DNA of 64,000 nt from Ectothiorhodospiraceae bacterium (GCA_024234875.1 JACKNM010000002.1:124001-188000), one strand, 5' to 3'; positions 1 through 9,478 are shown, counted from the stretch's first letter. Made by a program: numbers and translations. Notes: generated from the sequence alone by a model not told the origin.

Positions 1-2090
1 GCGCCGACCTCGGCCAGCGGCACGTTCAGGGCGCCGTGGTTGGAGGTGAGGTCGAGGCTGCCGCTCGCGCCCTCGTCGAGCCAGACGTCGAAGCCACCGA
101 AGTTGCCGGTGGTGATCGCGTTCCACTCGACGGTGTTGCCGCCCCGCTGCTCGAGCAGGCGCTCGTGGTTCCAGGCATTGATCTTCGCCATCCGGCGGAT
201 GGTCGCGCCGCCGAAACGCGCACGCCCGATCCAGGTCGTCTGCCGGCCGCGGCCGCGATACTCCGCCCCGCTCCAGACGACGCGGATTCGGCTGCCGAGG
301 TCGGCGGCCTCGAACGGGCGTAGCAACGACACCACCTCGGTGCCGTTGCGCACCTCGATGCGCTCGATCGGCGCATGCGCCACCACGTGCAGATCGAGGT
401 CGACGGCGTCGACCTCGGCGCGCACGATGTCGCCCATCATCACCTCGGTCACGCGGTGGGTCGCCGCGTCGGGGAAGGCGTTGGGGTCGCGCTCGTAGAG
501 GGTCGCCTCACGGTCGAAGCGCGCGTTGACCTCCATGTGCAGTCGGCATCCGGTGGTGCCGTAGTGATGGCGGCGGCGCAGGCATTCGAAGATGCCGTCG
601 CGCGAGAGGTCGTCGGTGAGGAAGCAGGTGAGACCACCGTAGGCGCCGAACTTGGCGGCCCCGGGATAGCTCGCCCCTGGCCGCCCCTTGTGGCCGTCGC
701 TGTTGCACACCACGCCGCTGCGATGCCCGAGCGGGAAGCCGTCGGTGAGGAGCCACTCGAACGTGCCCCAGGCGGAGTGGATCTCCATCGCGGTCTCGAG
801 CCGAGGATCGTGCGCCTGGGTGATGTCGGCGTACCGGCCGCCGACGTGCGCGTAGACCACGCAGTCCTCGCCGTCGAGCATCTGGAACAGCCGCGCGGCG
901 GTCGGTGCGTCGGTGTGGATGTCGGTCCGATCGGTGAGCAGCGCATGCGAGGAGCGATGGATCTGACGCCCCTCGGTGCGGAAGAACACGTTGCGATCGC
1001 CGCCCACCGCGGTGTTGCCGGACCACTCGTAGCCGGGGAAGACCACGAATCGCCCGTCCTCGTGGAACTCCGCCGTCAGCTCGTTCAGGTAGCCCCAGAA
1101 CGCGTTGTTGACCTGGAAGTCGTTGGCCTGGTGGCCGGTCACGTCGAGGAAGGACTTGTTGCGCGCGAAGTCGAAGTACTGCCGCGAGGTGGTGACCCCG
1201 ATCGACTCACCGCTCTGGCCGTGGAGGTCGCCCCAATAGCCGGAGTGCCCGCGCTCGCGGATCAGCAGCGGGCCGGCCTCGGCCACGCAGGCATCGCCGT
1301 CCATCACGCGGATTCTGAGCGTGCCCTCGGTCTCGACGGTGAGGCCGTCGAGGCAGATCGACTTCTCCCCGAGCGGATAGTCGATTCGTTCCGGGAGCCC
1401 GCGGACCGGGAGCGTCGGCTCGAGTCTGAATCGGCCGGACGCGAGGTGGGTCGGATTGCCCCAGAGGTCCTCGCACTTGAGCCCGAGGCGGAACGTCTCG
1501 CCGGTGCGGCGCAGTGTCGGCAGCACCGCGCGCCACATGTGCGGCGGCCCGGGGACGATCGAGATGTGGGGCGTCTCCGGCAGCGGCACGTAGTGGCCGA
1601 CGGCACAGACGTCGGCCAGCACCTTGAACTCGAACCCACTCTCGACGAAGGTCTGGAGCTTCATCCCGGGCGAGCCCTTCGAGGTGTCGCCGAAGACGAT
1701 GGTGATGGTGTCGCCCTCGCGCAGGTAGCCACCGTGGAGCTTCGCGGTGAGGGCGCGGAACCAGGGTCGCTGGTGCGCCGTCCCGCCGTAGCTGAGTGCC
1801 AGGCGCGAGTTGGTGCTGGTGCGCGCGGTGACGTAGTTGTAGCCGGTCGGGTCGTCGGTCTGGAGGTCGCCCCAGTCGCCCATGAACCGGAACACCACCC
1901 GGATCGAGCCGGTGTCGTCGATGCCGTAGCGGCCCACGGTGTAGACCAGCTCGAAGGTCTGCAGGCTGCGCGCCTCGAACGCCCCACGCGGCTCGAGGGT
2001 CACGTGGCCGTACAGGACCGGGTCCTCACCGGGGTGCGCGGTCGGCCATACGTCGCCGACCAGCTCTCGGGCCACCACGTCGTCGGACAT
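1..2090 (-). CDS. PHP/DUF3604-like metal-dependent hydrolase, 3' end cut by window edge
   Basis: The visible 696 codons begin at an ATG at 2090 behind a purine-rich GAGGAGGGAGAG and run off the left edge, so the C-terminus is missing. No signal peptide is seen. About 280 N-terminal residues look beta-rich. The core then shows GDLHGQSGE (His at residue 290), DVTGHQAND, VFPGYEWSG, VYAHVGG, EIHSAWG and CNSDGHKG. These His/Asp/Glu clusters are what metal-binding PHP-type and DUF3604 proteins show. The substrate is unknown. The gene is divergent from benE with 138 bp between them. A PHP-type phosphoesterase or amidohydrolase is the likeliest alternative description. The family call comes from motif recognition only. 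Confidence 0.6.
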   Translation of the reverse strand, partial: MSDDVVARELVGDVWPTAHPGEDPVLYGHVTLEPRGAFEARSLQTFELVYTVGRYGIDDTGSIRVVFRFMGDWGDLQTDDPTGYNYVTARTSTNSRLALSYGGTAHQRPWFRALTAKLHGGYLREGDTITIVFGDTSKGSPGMKLQTFVESGFEFKVLADVCAVGHYVPLPETPHISIVPGPPHMWRAVLPTLRRTGETFRLGLKCEDLWGNPTHLASGRFRLEPTLPVRGLPERIDYPLGEKSICLDGLTVETEGTLRIRVMDGDACVAEAGPLLIRERGHSGYWGDLHGQSGESIGVTTSRQYFDFARNKSFLDVTGHQANDFQVNNAFWGYLNELTAEFHEDGRFVVFPGYEWSGNTAVGGDRNVFFRTEGRQIHRSSHALLTDRTDIHTDAPTAARLFQMLDGEDCVVYAHVGGRYADITQAHDPRLETAMEIHSAWGTFEWLLTDGFPLGHRSGVVCNSDGHKGRPGASYPGAAKFGAYGGLTCFLTDDLSRDGIFECLRRRHHYGTTGCRLHMEVNARFDREATLYERDPNAFPDAATHRVTEVMMGDIVRAEVDAVDLDLHVVAHAPIERIEVRNGTEVVSLLRPFEAADLGSRIRVVWSGAEYRGRGRQTTWIGRARFGGATIRRMAKINAWNHERLLEQRGGNTVEWNAITTGNFGGFDVWLDEGASGSLDLTSNHGALNVPLAEVG

Positions 2091-2228
2091 CTCTCTCCCT
2101 CCTCGGCCGGGTTTCGGGTGCGCTGGCAAGCGCCACATCGTAGCGGCGGGCCGGCCGACTCACAATTTCGACGCCCACCGGCGGCGCCCCGCGTGATTCA
2201 ATAGCGCGGGCGCAGCGCGGAGCGACGG

Positions 2229-3410
2229 ATGAGCGGGACGGGGTCGACGGACGGGAGCCGGGTGCTGATGCTGGCCCCCCTCACCGCGGGCTTCGTGTGC
2301 GTGCTGGTCGGCTTCACCAGCTCGTACCCGATCGTGGTCGCGGCGGCGGACGCGATGGGCATGAGCCGCGACCAGATCGTGACCCTAACCCTGGCGCTCG
2401 CCGTCGCCATGGGCCTCACCACCATGCTGCCGAGCCTCTGGCTCCGAATCCCGGTGGTGACCGCCTGGTCGACCCCCGGCGCCGCGCTGCTCGTCACCTC
2501 GGTCGAGGACGTCGCCCTCGGCGACGCCATCGGAGCATTCGTCGTCTGCGGGGTCCTGCTGACGCTCGCCGGAGCGACCGGCTGGTTCGCCCGCTCGATG
2601 CAGCGCCTCCCGGTCGCGCTCGCCAGCGCGCTGCTCGCCGGCGTGTTGGTGCGGTTCGGCATGGGCGCCTTCGCGGCCTTGGAGACCGCGTTCACGGTGG
2701 TCGCGCCGATGCTCGCGGCCTGGCTCGTGCTCCGCCGGCTGGTGCCGCGGTACTGCATCGCCCTGGTGTTGCTGACCGGGGTCGCGGCCGCGAGCCTGAC
2801 CGGCGCGCTGGCGCCGGTGAGCCTCGCGCCGCTCCCACCGATGCCGGTGCCCATCACCCCGAGCTTCGACTGGTCGGCGATCGTCGGCGTCTCGGTGCCG
2901 CTGTTCGTGGTGACGATGGCGTCGCAGAACCTTCCGGGAGTCGCGACGCTCCACGCCAGCGGCTATCGCGCCGCGCCGGTCTCGACGCTGGTCGCGCTCA
3001 CCGGGGCCACCACGCTGGTGCTCGCTCCGTTCGGCGTGTTCGCGGTCAACCTGGCGGCGATCACCGCCGCCATCTGTATGGGAGAGGAAGCGCACCCCGA
3101 CCCCGCGAAGCGCTGGCAGGCAGCGGTGTGCGCGGGTCTGTTCTACCTCCTGGTGGCAGCCGGCTCCGCCTCGATCGTCGACCTGTTCTCGGCCCTGCCC
3201 CGCGAGTTGGTGGCGACCGTCGCCGGGCTCGCCCTGCTGCCGACGATCGGGCGTGGCCTGGCGGTCGCGCTGGGGGAAGAGCGCGAGCGCGACGCTGCCC
3301 TGGTCACCTTCCTGGTCACCGCGTCCGGGCTGACCCTCCTCGGCATCGGCTCGGCGTTCTGGGCGGTGGTCGCCGGTGTCGTGGTCCGGCTCGGCGTGCC
3401 GCAGCGTTAG
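2229..3410 (+). CDS. benE: BenE-family benzoate/H+ symporter-like permease
   Basis: A 393-residue, strongly hydrophobic protein with about 11-12 membrane segments, which fits the BenE family length. Family signatures are visible: GFTSSYPIV near residue 25, TAWSTPGAALL near 80, MASQNLPGV near 235 and NLAAITAAICMG near 275, followed by HPDPAKRW. BenE proteins import benzoate or related aromatic acids with protons across the inner membrane. The ATG follows CGGAGCGACGG. The TauD-type dioxygenase gene begins 17 bp after the stop and is probably co-transcribed, so imported compound and dioxygenase substrate may be linked. The actual substrate cannot be read from sequence. Confidence 0.82.
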   Translation: MSGTGSTDGSRVLMLAPLTAGFVCVLVGFTSSYPIVVAAADAMGMSRDQIVTLTLALAVAMGLTTMLPSLWLRIPVVTAWSTPGAALLVTSVEDVALGDAIGAFVVCGVLLTLAGATGWFARSMQRLPVALASALLAGVLVRFGMGAFAALETAFTVVAPMLAAWLVLRRLVPRYCIALVLLTGVAAASLTGALAPVSLAPLPPMPVPITPSFDWSAIVGVSVPLFVVTMASQNLPGVATLHASGYRAAPVSTLVALTGATTLVLAPFGVFAVNLAAITAAICMGEEAHPDPAKRWQAAVCAGLFYLLVAAGSASIVDLFSALPRELVATVAGLALLPTIGRGLAVALGEERERDAALVTFLVTASGLTLLGIGSAFWAVVAGVVVRLGVPQR

Positions 3411-3427
3411 TCCGGCGAGGATCCGAC

Positions 3428-4291
3428 ATGGCACAGCTCGTCATCGAACCGATTGCATCGGCCCTCGGCGCGGAGGTCGCGGGGGTCGACCTGGCGGCAC
3501 CCGTGGACGACGCGACCATCGGTCAGCTCCGCGCGGCGCTGCTCGAGCACGGGGTCCTGGTGCTCCGCGACCAGCACCTCCAGCCGCGCCAGCAGCTCGA
3601 CTTCGTGCGTCGCCTCGGTCCGATTCACTTCCATCCCCACGTCGGTGGGCTGCCGGACCTGCCCGAGGTGATGGAGATCCTCAAGACCGAGACCGACACC
3701 GAGAATTTCGGCGCCGGCTGGCACACTGACCAGATGTTCCTTCCCGAGCCGGCGATGGCGACCTGCCTCTACGCGCTCGAGGTGCCGAGGGTCGGCGGCG
3801 ACACGCTGTTCGCCTGCATGCGGGCCGGCTACCGCGCGCTCTCCGTCGGGATGCAGTCACTCGCGCGCCGGCTGCGGACGGTGAACCTGTCGGTGGCCGG
3901 TCAGCTCCAGCGCGCAGGAGCGAGCCAGTCGGCCAGGTACGGCAGCATGCGCGCCCGGGACGCCGGCACAGAGGAACCCGAGGCGGTGCATCCGCTGGTG
4001 CGCACCCACCCGGAGACCGGCGACGACGTGCTCTACGTCGGTCTCCACACGATGCGCTTCGAGGGCATGACCACCGAGGAGAGCCGACCTCTGCTCGAGC
4101 TGCTCACCGCACGCGTGGTGCGGCCGGAGCACATCTGCCGCGTGCGTTGGCGGCCGGGGTCGCTCGCGCTGTGGGACAACCGGCGGGTCCTGCACAACGC
4201 ACTGAACGACTACCCGGGCAAGCGCCGCCGAATGCACCGCATCACGGTCGCCGGCGACGCCCCGTTCCAGCGCGAGCGCGACACCGGCTGA
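3428..4291 (+). CDS. TauD/TfdA-family Fe(II)/2-oxoglutarate dioxygenase
   Basis: A 287-residue cytoplasmic enzyme, the usual length for this family. The iron triad is visible as WHTD (His99, Asp101) and LH (His256). The 2-oxoglutarate-binding Arg is probably Arg271, 15 residues after the distal His as in TauD. Start ATG 3428 follows GAGGATCCGAC; an in-frame open stretch extends far upstream but lies antiparallel to benE coding logic and is not used. Members hydroxylate taurine, alkylsulfates, 2,4-D or related acids and release sulfite, aldehyde or phenol. It is in a probable operon with benE. It ends 5 bp before the convergent livF stop. Substrate unknown. Confidence 0.85.
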   Translation: MAQLVIEPIASALGAEVAGVDLAAPVDDATIGQLRAALLEHGVLVLRDQHLQPRQQLDFVRRLGPIHFHPHVGGLPDLPEVMEILKTETDTENFGAGWHTDQMFLPEPAMATCLYALEVPRVGGDTLFACMRAGYRALSVGMQSLARRLRTVNLSVAGQLQRAGASQSARYGSMRARDAGTEEPEAVHPLVRTHPETGDDVLYVGLHTMRFEGMTTEESRPLLELLTARVVRPEHICRVRWRPGSLALWDNRRVLHNALNDYPGKRRRMHRITVAGDAPFQRERDTG

Positions 4292-4296
4292 CGGCC

Positions 4297-5115
4297 TCAG
4301 ATCGCGAGGTACTCCTGGCGCAGATCCTCGTTCTCCAACACCTCCTGGGCCACCCCGTCGAATACCACCTGCCCCATGTCGAGGATGATGGCGCGGTCGG
4401 CGAGGTGCAGCGCGGCGATGGCGTTCTGCTCGACGATGATGGTCGTCATCCCGAGCGTCTTGATCTGCTCCAACGTCTTCTCGATCTCGCGCACGATGAC
4501 CGGCGCGAGCCCCTCGTACGGCTCGTCCAGCAGCAGTAGCTTGACGTCGCGGGCCAGCGCGCGTGCCACCGCGAGCATCTGCTGCTCGCCCCCGGACATC
4601 GTCACCGCCTCCTGCTTGCGCCGCTCGGCGAGCCTGGGAAACAGCTCGTAGAGGCGTTCGAGAGACCATCCGTGCGGTGGTGCGATCTGCGCGAGCTGCA
4701 GGTTCTCCTCCACCGTGAGGCCGCGAATGATACGGCGGTCCTCGGGCACCAGCCCGAGACCGTTGCGCGCTGCCTCGTGCGCCTTCATCTCGTGCAGTGG
4801 TTTGTGGTCGAGCCAGATCTCGCCGTGACGGAGCACCGGGCTGTCGACGCGCGCCAGCGTGCGAAGGGTGGACGTCTTGCCGGCACCGTTGCGACCGAGC
4901 AGCGCGACAATCTCGCCCTCGCGCACGTCGAAGCTCACGCCCTGGACGATGTAGCTCTCGCCGTAATACGCGTGGACGTCCCACACCGAGAAATACGCCG
5001 GCTGCCCGCCCCGACCCCGCTTCGGCGCGACGCCAGGCGCGGTGCGCCCCGAGAACTGGTCACGGCCGAGCAGGGTGCCATCGCCACCCGTCTGTCCTGC
5101 GCTGGCGTCGTTCAC
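4297..5115 (-). CDS. livF: Branched-chain-amino-acid-type ABC transporter ATPase LivF
   Basis: A 272-residue ATPase with Walker A GRNGAGKTS, signature LSGG-equivalent MSGGEQQM, Walker B LLLLDEPYEGLAP and the switch region ending IIVEQNA. The GTG start at 5115 overlaps the livG stop by 4 bp (GTGA), implying translational coupling. About 38 hydrophilic residues rich in Gly and Arg precede the normal LivF start (FSVWDVHAYYG), making it longer than the usual 235 residues. It is the last gene of the liv cluster. With LivG it powers uptake through LivH/LivM. The family also includes urea and short-chain amide transporters, so the substrate is open. Confidence 0.9.
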   Translation of the reverse strand: MNDASAGQTGGDGTLLGRDQFSGRTAPGVAPKRGRGGQPAYFSVWDVHAYYGESYIVQGVSFDVREGEIVALLGRNGAGKTSTLRTLARVDSPVLRHGEIWLDHKPLHEMKAHEAARNGLGLVPEDRRIIRGLTVEENLQLAQIAPPHGWSLERLYELFPRLAERRKQEAVTMSGGEQQMLAVARALARDVKLLLLDEPYEGLAPVIVREIEKTLEQIKTLGMTTIIVEQNAIAALHLADRAIILDMGQVVFDGVAQEVLENEDLRQEYLAI

Positions 5116-5867
5116 AGATGCGCCCCCCCGAGATAGGCGTCCTGGACCTTCTGGTTGCCCTTGATTCGCTCCGGCACGTCCTCCGCGATCACCGTGCCTT
5201 GCGCCAGCACCGACACACGGTCGGCCAGCGAGAACACGACGTGCATGTCGTGCTCGATCACCACCATGGTGATCCCCCGCCCGGCGATGACCTTGAGGAG
5301 GTCGATGGTGTTGTTGGTGTCGGCTCGCGCCATTCCCGCCGTCGGCTCGTCGAGCAGCAGCAACTTCGGCTCCTGCACCAGGCACATCGCGAGCTCGAGC
5401 CGACGCTTGTCACCGCGCGAGAGCTGGCTGGCGACCGTCTGCGCGTGGTCGGCGAGCCCGACATCGCGCAGCATCTCCATTGCCAGCTCGCGGATCCCGG
5501 TCTCCGAAAGCACCGGACGCCAGCCGTTGATCCGGAACGCACCGTCGCGACGGGCGAAGGCGGGGAGCATCACGTTCTCCACCAACGTGAGATCGCCGAA
5601 GATCTCCGGGGTCTGGAACACCCGACTCACGCCCGCCTGATTGATCTCGTGCGGCTTCATGCCGAGCAGCGAGACGCCGTCGAAGTCGACCACCCCGGTG
5701 TCGGGCTCCAGGCGCCCGACGAAGCAGTTGAGCAGGGTCGACTTGCCGGCGCCATTGGGACCGATGATCGCGTGCACCGTGCCCGGCTGGACCTCGAGGT
5801 TGACGTCGTCGAGCGCCTTGAGGCCGCCGAACCGCTTGTTGACATTGCGAACCGTGAGAATGGCCAT
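5112..5867 (-). CDS. livG: Branched-chain-amino-acid-type ABC transporter ATPase LivG
   Basis: A 251-residue ATPase of normal LivG length. Walker A is GPNGAGKST, the Q-loop is VFQTPEIF, the signature is the atypical LSRGDKRRLEL in place of LSGGQ, and Walker B is LLLLDEPTAGM followed by IEHDM with the switch His. The altered signature SRGDKR occurs in some urea- and amide-type Liv ATPases, which is a hint toward a non-leucine substrate. The ATG follows GAGGGGAG. It lies 9 bp after livM and overlaps livF by 4 bp. Confidence 0.9.
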   Translation of the reverse strand: MAILTVRNVNKRFGGLKALDDVNLEVQPGTVHAIIGPNGAGKSTLLNCFVGRLEPDTGVVDFDGVSLLGMKPHEINQAGVSRVFQTPEIFGDLTLVENVMLPAFARRDGAFRINGWRPVLSETGIRELAMEMLRDVGLADHAQTVASQLSRGDKRRLELAMCLVQEPKLLLLDEPTAGMARADTNNTIDLLKVIAGRGITMVVIEHDMHVVFSLADRVSVLAQGTVIAEDVPERIKGNQKVQDAYLGGAHL

Positions 5868-5876
5868 CTCCCCTCC

Positions 5877-7022
5877 TCAACCGGTCATGGTCGCCGGGCG
5901 ACGGACCTCGCCGCGCCGCAGGCCGCCACGAAACAGGGCCTTGATCCGGTTCACGCCCTCCATGAGCCCACCGGGCAGGAAGATCACGATCAGCATGAAC
6001 AGTGCGCCGAGAGTGAGGTGCCAGCCCTCGCCGACGAACAGGCCGGTGATCGCGACCGCCCCGTGCTGGAGCGTCTCGGGGAGGAAGGAGAACACGTCCA
6101 TCAGCGTCGCCTCGTTGAAGGCGGAGAAGATGTTCTCGAAGTACTTGATGACGCCCGCTCCGAGCACCGGACCGAGCAGCGTGCCGGTGCCGCCGAGGAT
6201 GGTCATCAGCACCACCTCACCACTGGCCGTCCACTGCATCCGCTCGGCGCCGGCGAGCGGATCGGTCACCGCCATCAAGCCACCGGCGAGGCCGGCGTAC
6301 ATGCCCGAGATCACGAAAGCGGCGAGCGTGTATGGCCTGGTGTTGATACCGGTGTAGTTCATCCGGTTCTGGTTCGACTTCACGGCGCGGAGCATCATCC
6401 CGAACGGCGATCGGAAGATACGCAACGAGACGTAGAACATCGCGAACAGCACCACGCCACAGAAGTAATACCCGGACCATCCCGACATCGACATCCCGAA
6501 CAGGTCGGTCGACGGCAATCCATCGCCATGCTGCACGCCGAACAGGGCGTCCAGAACACGTGGGTCGCCGTGCGTGAGCTGCAGCCCGGTCTCACCGTTG
6601 GTGATGGGGGTGAGCACCGAGTAGGCGAGGTTGTAGGACATCTGGGCGAACGCGAGGGTGAGGATCGAGAAGTAGATCCCGGAGCGGCGCAGCGCGATGA
6701 AGCCGATGAACAGCGCGAACAACCCGCCCATGACCGTCGCCAGCACCAGAGCCGGCAACACGTTCATGGTCAGCAGCTTGAACGACCACACCGCGGTGTA
6801 CGAGCCGACCCCGAGGAAGGCCGCGTGACCGAACGAGAGATAGCCGGTCAGGCCGAACAGGATGTTGAAGCCGACCGCGAAGATGCCGTAGATCGCGAAC
6901 TTCTGTAGCAGGTCCGGATAGCCGCCACCGATCGGCTCGAAGATCGTGGGCGCGAAGGCGACCACCAGGGCGAATCCGAGCAGCAACAGCAGATCGCCGC
7001 GTCGGGAGTGCTTCTCGATCAT
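5877..7022 (-). CDS. livM: Branched-chain-amino-acid-type ABC transporter permease LivM
   Basis: A 381-residue inner-membrane permease with roughly 9-10 hydrophobic segments. It carries typical LivM stretches such as GLTGYLSFGHAAFLGVGSYT near residue 60, a GGLMAVTDPLAGAERMQW loop and GGTGTLLGPVLGAGVIKYFE near residue 280. The C-terminus is a basic cytoplasmic tail. It pairs with LivH to form the translocation channel. The start ATG lies 3 bp after the livH stop and livG follows after 9 bp, so one transcript is likely. Confidence 0.9.
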   Translation of the reverse strand: MIEKHSRRGDLLLLLGFALVVAFAPTIFEPIGGGYPDLLQKFAIYGIFAVGFNILFGLTGYLSFGHAAFLGVGSYTAVWSFKLLTMNVLPALVLATVMGGLFALFIGFIALRRSGIYFSILTLAFAQMSYNLAYSVLTPITNGETGLQLTHGDPRVLDALFGVQHGDGLPSTDLFGMSMSGWSGYYFCGVVLFAMFYVSLRIFRSPFGMMLRAVKSNQNRMNYTGINTRPYTLAAFVISGMYAGLAGGLMAVTDPLAGAERMQWTASGEVVLMTILGGTGTLLGPVLGAGVIKYFENIFSAFNEATLMDVFSFLPETLQHGAVAITGLFVGEGWHLTLGALFMLIVIFLPGGLMEGVNRIKALFRGGLRRGEVRRPATMTG

Positions 7023-7025
7023 GGC

Positions 7026-8054
7026 TCAGCTCTCCATCACGCCCCGACGACCCATCAGGCCGCGCGGGCGGATAAGAAGAATCGCGACCGCGACCAGATA
7101 GATGATGATCTGATCGATGCCCGGCAGAATCGTCTTGACCTCGTTCATCGATGCGAACGACTGCAGGATGCCGAGGAGGAATCCGGCCGCGACGGCACCT
7201 CCGAGGCTGCCCATGCCGCCGACGACCACCACCACGAAGCTGAGCACCAGGAAATCCATCCCCATGTGATAGTCGGGCGACAGGATCGGCGTGTACATCA
7301 CGCCGGCCATCCCGGCCACCACCGCGGCGAGGCCGAACACGATGGTGAACCGTCGGTCGATGTCGATCCCGAGCAGCCCGACCGTCTCGCGGTCGGCCAT
7401 GCCCGCCCGCACCACCATGCCGAAGGTGGTGAACTGCAGGAAGGCGAACACCAGGCCGATGACCACGGCGCTGAACAGCAGGTAGACCATGCGCCACCAG
7501 GGATAGACCACGGTTCCCGGATCCATTCCGAGCAGCAACCCGATGTCGGCGGAGCCGGCGACGATCTCCGGGGCAGGCTGCGGAATCGGGTTGGCACCGA
7601 AGAAGCTCTTGACGACCTCCTGCAATACGATCGCGAGGCCGAAGGTCACCAGGATCTGCTCCGCGTGCGGGCGCTTGTAGAAGTGCTTGATGAGTCCGCG
7701 CTCCATCACCACCCCGACCACGAGCATCACCGGAATGGCGAGCAGGATGGACACCGGGACGGAGTAGTCGATGAGCGTGGTGCCGAGATCGCCCAACCAG
7801 GTCTCGATGTAGGGCGTTCGAATCTCCATCGGCGTGCCCCACGCGGTGAGCTGGGTCGGGTCCTCGGTGACCTTCTCGAGGCTGAGCAGCTTCTGCAAGG
7901 TGACGGCGCAGAAGGCGCCGAGCATGAACAGCGCGCCATGCGCGAAGTTCACCACCCCGAGGGTGCCGAACACGAGGGTGAGCCCGAGCGCGATCAGCGC
8001 GTACGCGCCACCCTTGTCGAGCCCGTTGAGAATCTGCAGAACGAATGCATCCAC
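7026..8054 (-). CDS. livH: Branched-chain-amino-acid-type ABC transporter permease LivH
   Basis: A 342-residue inner-membrane permease with about 8 hydrophobic segments. Family stretches include GLDKGGAYALIALGLTLVFG near the N-terminus, GVVNFAHGALFMLGAF and GGMGSLGGAVAAGFLLG near residue 280. A loop of about 50 residues around residues 55-95 is longer than in E. coli LivH. It starts 86 bp after the binding-protein gene, and that gap holds a perfect 12-bp hairpin (8091-8124). It forms the channel with LivM. Confidence 0.9.
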   Translation of the reverse strand: MDAFVLQILNGLDKGGAYALIALGLTLVFGTLGVVNFAHGALFMLGAFCAVTLQKLLSLEKVTEDPTQLTAWGTPMEIRTPYIETWLGDLGTTLIDYSVPVSILLAIPVMLVVGVVMERGLIKHFYKRPHAEQILVTFGLAIVLQEVVKSFFGANPIPQPAPEIVAGSADIGLLLGMDPGTVVYPWWRMVYLLFSAVVIGLVFAFLQFTTFGMVVRAGMADRETVGLLGIDIDRRFTIVFGLAAVVAGMAGVMYTPILSPDYHMGMDFLVLSFVVVVVGGMGSLGGAVAAGFLLGILQSFASMNEVKTILPGIDQIIIYLVAVAILLIRPRGLMGRRGVMES

Positions 8055-8090
8055 GGCCGTCGCCTCGATTGCATGGCGCGCACGGGTCGA

Positions 8091-8124
8091 TGCCGGGCCG
8101 CCCCGCGGGAGCGGCGGCCCGGCA
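8091..8124 (-). promoter_or_regulatory. Intercistronic hairpin between liv binding-protein gene and livH
   Basis: A perfect 12-bp stem (8091-8102 with 8113-8124) with a 10-nt loop starts 17 bp beyond the binding-protein stop. No T-run follows on the minus strand, so it is not a classic intrinsic terminator. Such hairpins often protect the upstream binding-protein mRNA from 3' decay or cause partial termination, raising binding protein over membrane subunits. That role is inferred. Confidence 0.6.
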
Positions 8125-8140
8125 CCGGGGGTCTACCGGC

Positions 8141-9478
8141 TCACGCGGTTCCGTTGTTGAAGGGACCGAGCTCGCCGCCCAGCATCTCCGCCGGGTACTC
8201 GACCTGGGAGCGCGGAGTGACCTCGACCACCTCGAGCACGTCGAACTTCGAGGTCGGCTTCTCCTTGCCCTTCACCACCAGGACGTCCTTGAAGCACTGG
8301 TGGTCGGCCGCGCGGTACTCGGTCGGACCGTTGCCGAGGCCGTCGAACTTGAAGCCCTCGAGGGCCTTGCCGACCTCGCTCGGCATGAAGGTGCCGGCAC
8401 GCTGGCAGGCATCGGCGTAGAGGATGGCCTGACAGTAGCACGTGTGCGCCGCCTGGCTGGGAGGGAAGCCGTACTCCTTGCCGAAGGACTTGACGAACGC
8501 CTTGGAGCCCTCGTCCTGCAGCGACCAGTGCCAGTTGGTGGAACCGAAGATGCCCTTGACGTTCTCGCCGGCACCCTGCGCCATCAGGCGCGAGTACAGC
8601 GGGACGACGATCGCGAAGTCCTTGCCGTTGACCTGCTTGTCGCGCAGCCCGAACTGAACCGCCTGGGTCAGCGAGTTCACCATGTCCTTACCGTAGTGGT
8701 TGAGGACCAGCACGTCGGCACCGGAGTTCAGCACCGGGGTGATGTACTGCGAGAAGTCGCCGGCGCCGAGCGGGGTGCGCACCGCGGCGGCGGTCTTCCA
8801 GCCGAGCTGCTCGGTGTACTTCTTGATCGAGCCTTCCTGCGACCAGCCCCAGGTGTAGTCGGCGGTCAGATGGTAGGCGACGCGATCGGTGCCAAACGCG
8901 TTCTTGAGCACCGGCGCGAGCGCCGCGCCCGACATCTCGGTATTGAAGAAATGCCGAAAACCGTTGGCGCGCTTGTCCTTGCCGGTGGTGTCGTTGGAGT
9001 GCGTGAGGCCGGCCATGAAGATGACCCCGGCCTCCTGACACAGCCCCTGCACCGCGATGGCGACGCCGGAGGACGAGCCGCCGGTGATCATCACCGCGCC
9101 GTCCTTCTCGATCATGCGCTTGGCGGAGGCGCGAGCCGCATCGGACTTGGTCTGGGTATCGCCGGTGACGTAGGCGACCTTCTTGCCGTTGACACCATTA
9201 CCCTTCAGCGCCTTCGACGAGAAGGTCGCGAGCATGCCGCCGTCGCCCTCGCCGTTGATGTGCTTGACCGCGAGCTGATAGGCACGCAGCTCGTCGGCGC
9301 CCTCGTCGGCGTAGGCGCCGGTCTGCGGGACGTTGAAGCCGAAGGTCACGGTCGCGCCCTTCGGCTCGTTCGTATAGGCCATCGCACCGCGGGTGAAGAT
9401 CATCGGCGCCGCGAAGCCCGCGCCGAGCACCGCGCTGGTCTTCAGAAGATCGCGACGAGTGATGGTTCGCCTGGTCAT
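8141..9478 (-). CDS. Liv/amide-type ABC transporter periplasmic substrate-binding protein
   Basis: A 445-residue type-I periplasmic binding protein of the Leu/Ile/Val-amide family. The N-terminus TRRTITRRDLLKTSAVLGAG is a Tat signal (twin arginine, hydrophobic stretch, then GAMA near residue 35), so the protein is probably exported folded. Mature motifs include the early PQTGAYADEG loop and MITGGSSSGVAIA near residue 140. ATG 9478 is chosen because GGAGG lies 5 nt upstream; a GTG 18 bp further out has no such site. It is the first gene of the liv cluster and divergent from the XRE regulator. Ligand unknown: an amide, amino acid or carboxylate is plausible. Confidence 0.85.
   Translation of the reverse strand: MTRRTITRRDLLKTSAVLGAGFAAPMIFTRGAMAYTNEPKGATVTFGFNVPQTGAYADEGADELRAYQLAVKHINGEGDGGMLATFSSKALKGNGVNGKKVAYVTGDTQTKSDAARASAKRMIEKDGAVMITGGSSSGVAIAVQGLCQEAGVIFMAGLTHSNDTTGKDKRANGFRHFFNTEMSGAALAPVLKNAFGTDRVAYHLTADYTWGWSQEGSIKKYTEQLGWKTAAAVRTPLGAGDFSQYITPVLNSGADVLVLNHYGKDMVNSLTQAVQFGLRDKQVNGKDFAIVVPLYSRLMAQGAGENVKGIFGSTNWHWSLQDEGSKAFVKSFGKEYGFPPSQAAHTCYCQAILYADACQRAGTFMPSEVGKALEGFKFDGLGNGPTEYRAADHQCFKDVLVVKGKEKPTSKFDVLEVVEVTPRSQVEYPAEMLGGELGPFNNGTA

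Noticed and set aside
2297..3427. Longer upstream start for the TauD-type gene
   Set aside because: The extension would overlap benE almost completely and encodes no domain; ATG 3428 has a good ribosome binding site.
4797..6908. Long plus-strand frame opposite livF, livG and livM
   Set aside because: It is antisense to three intact transporter genes and has a biased shadow composition.
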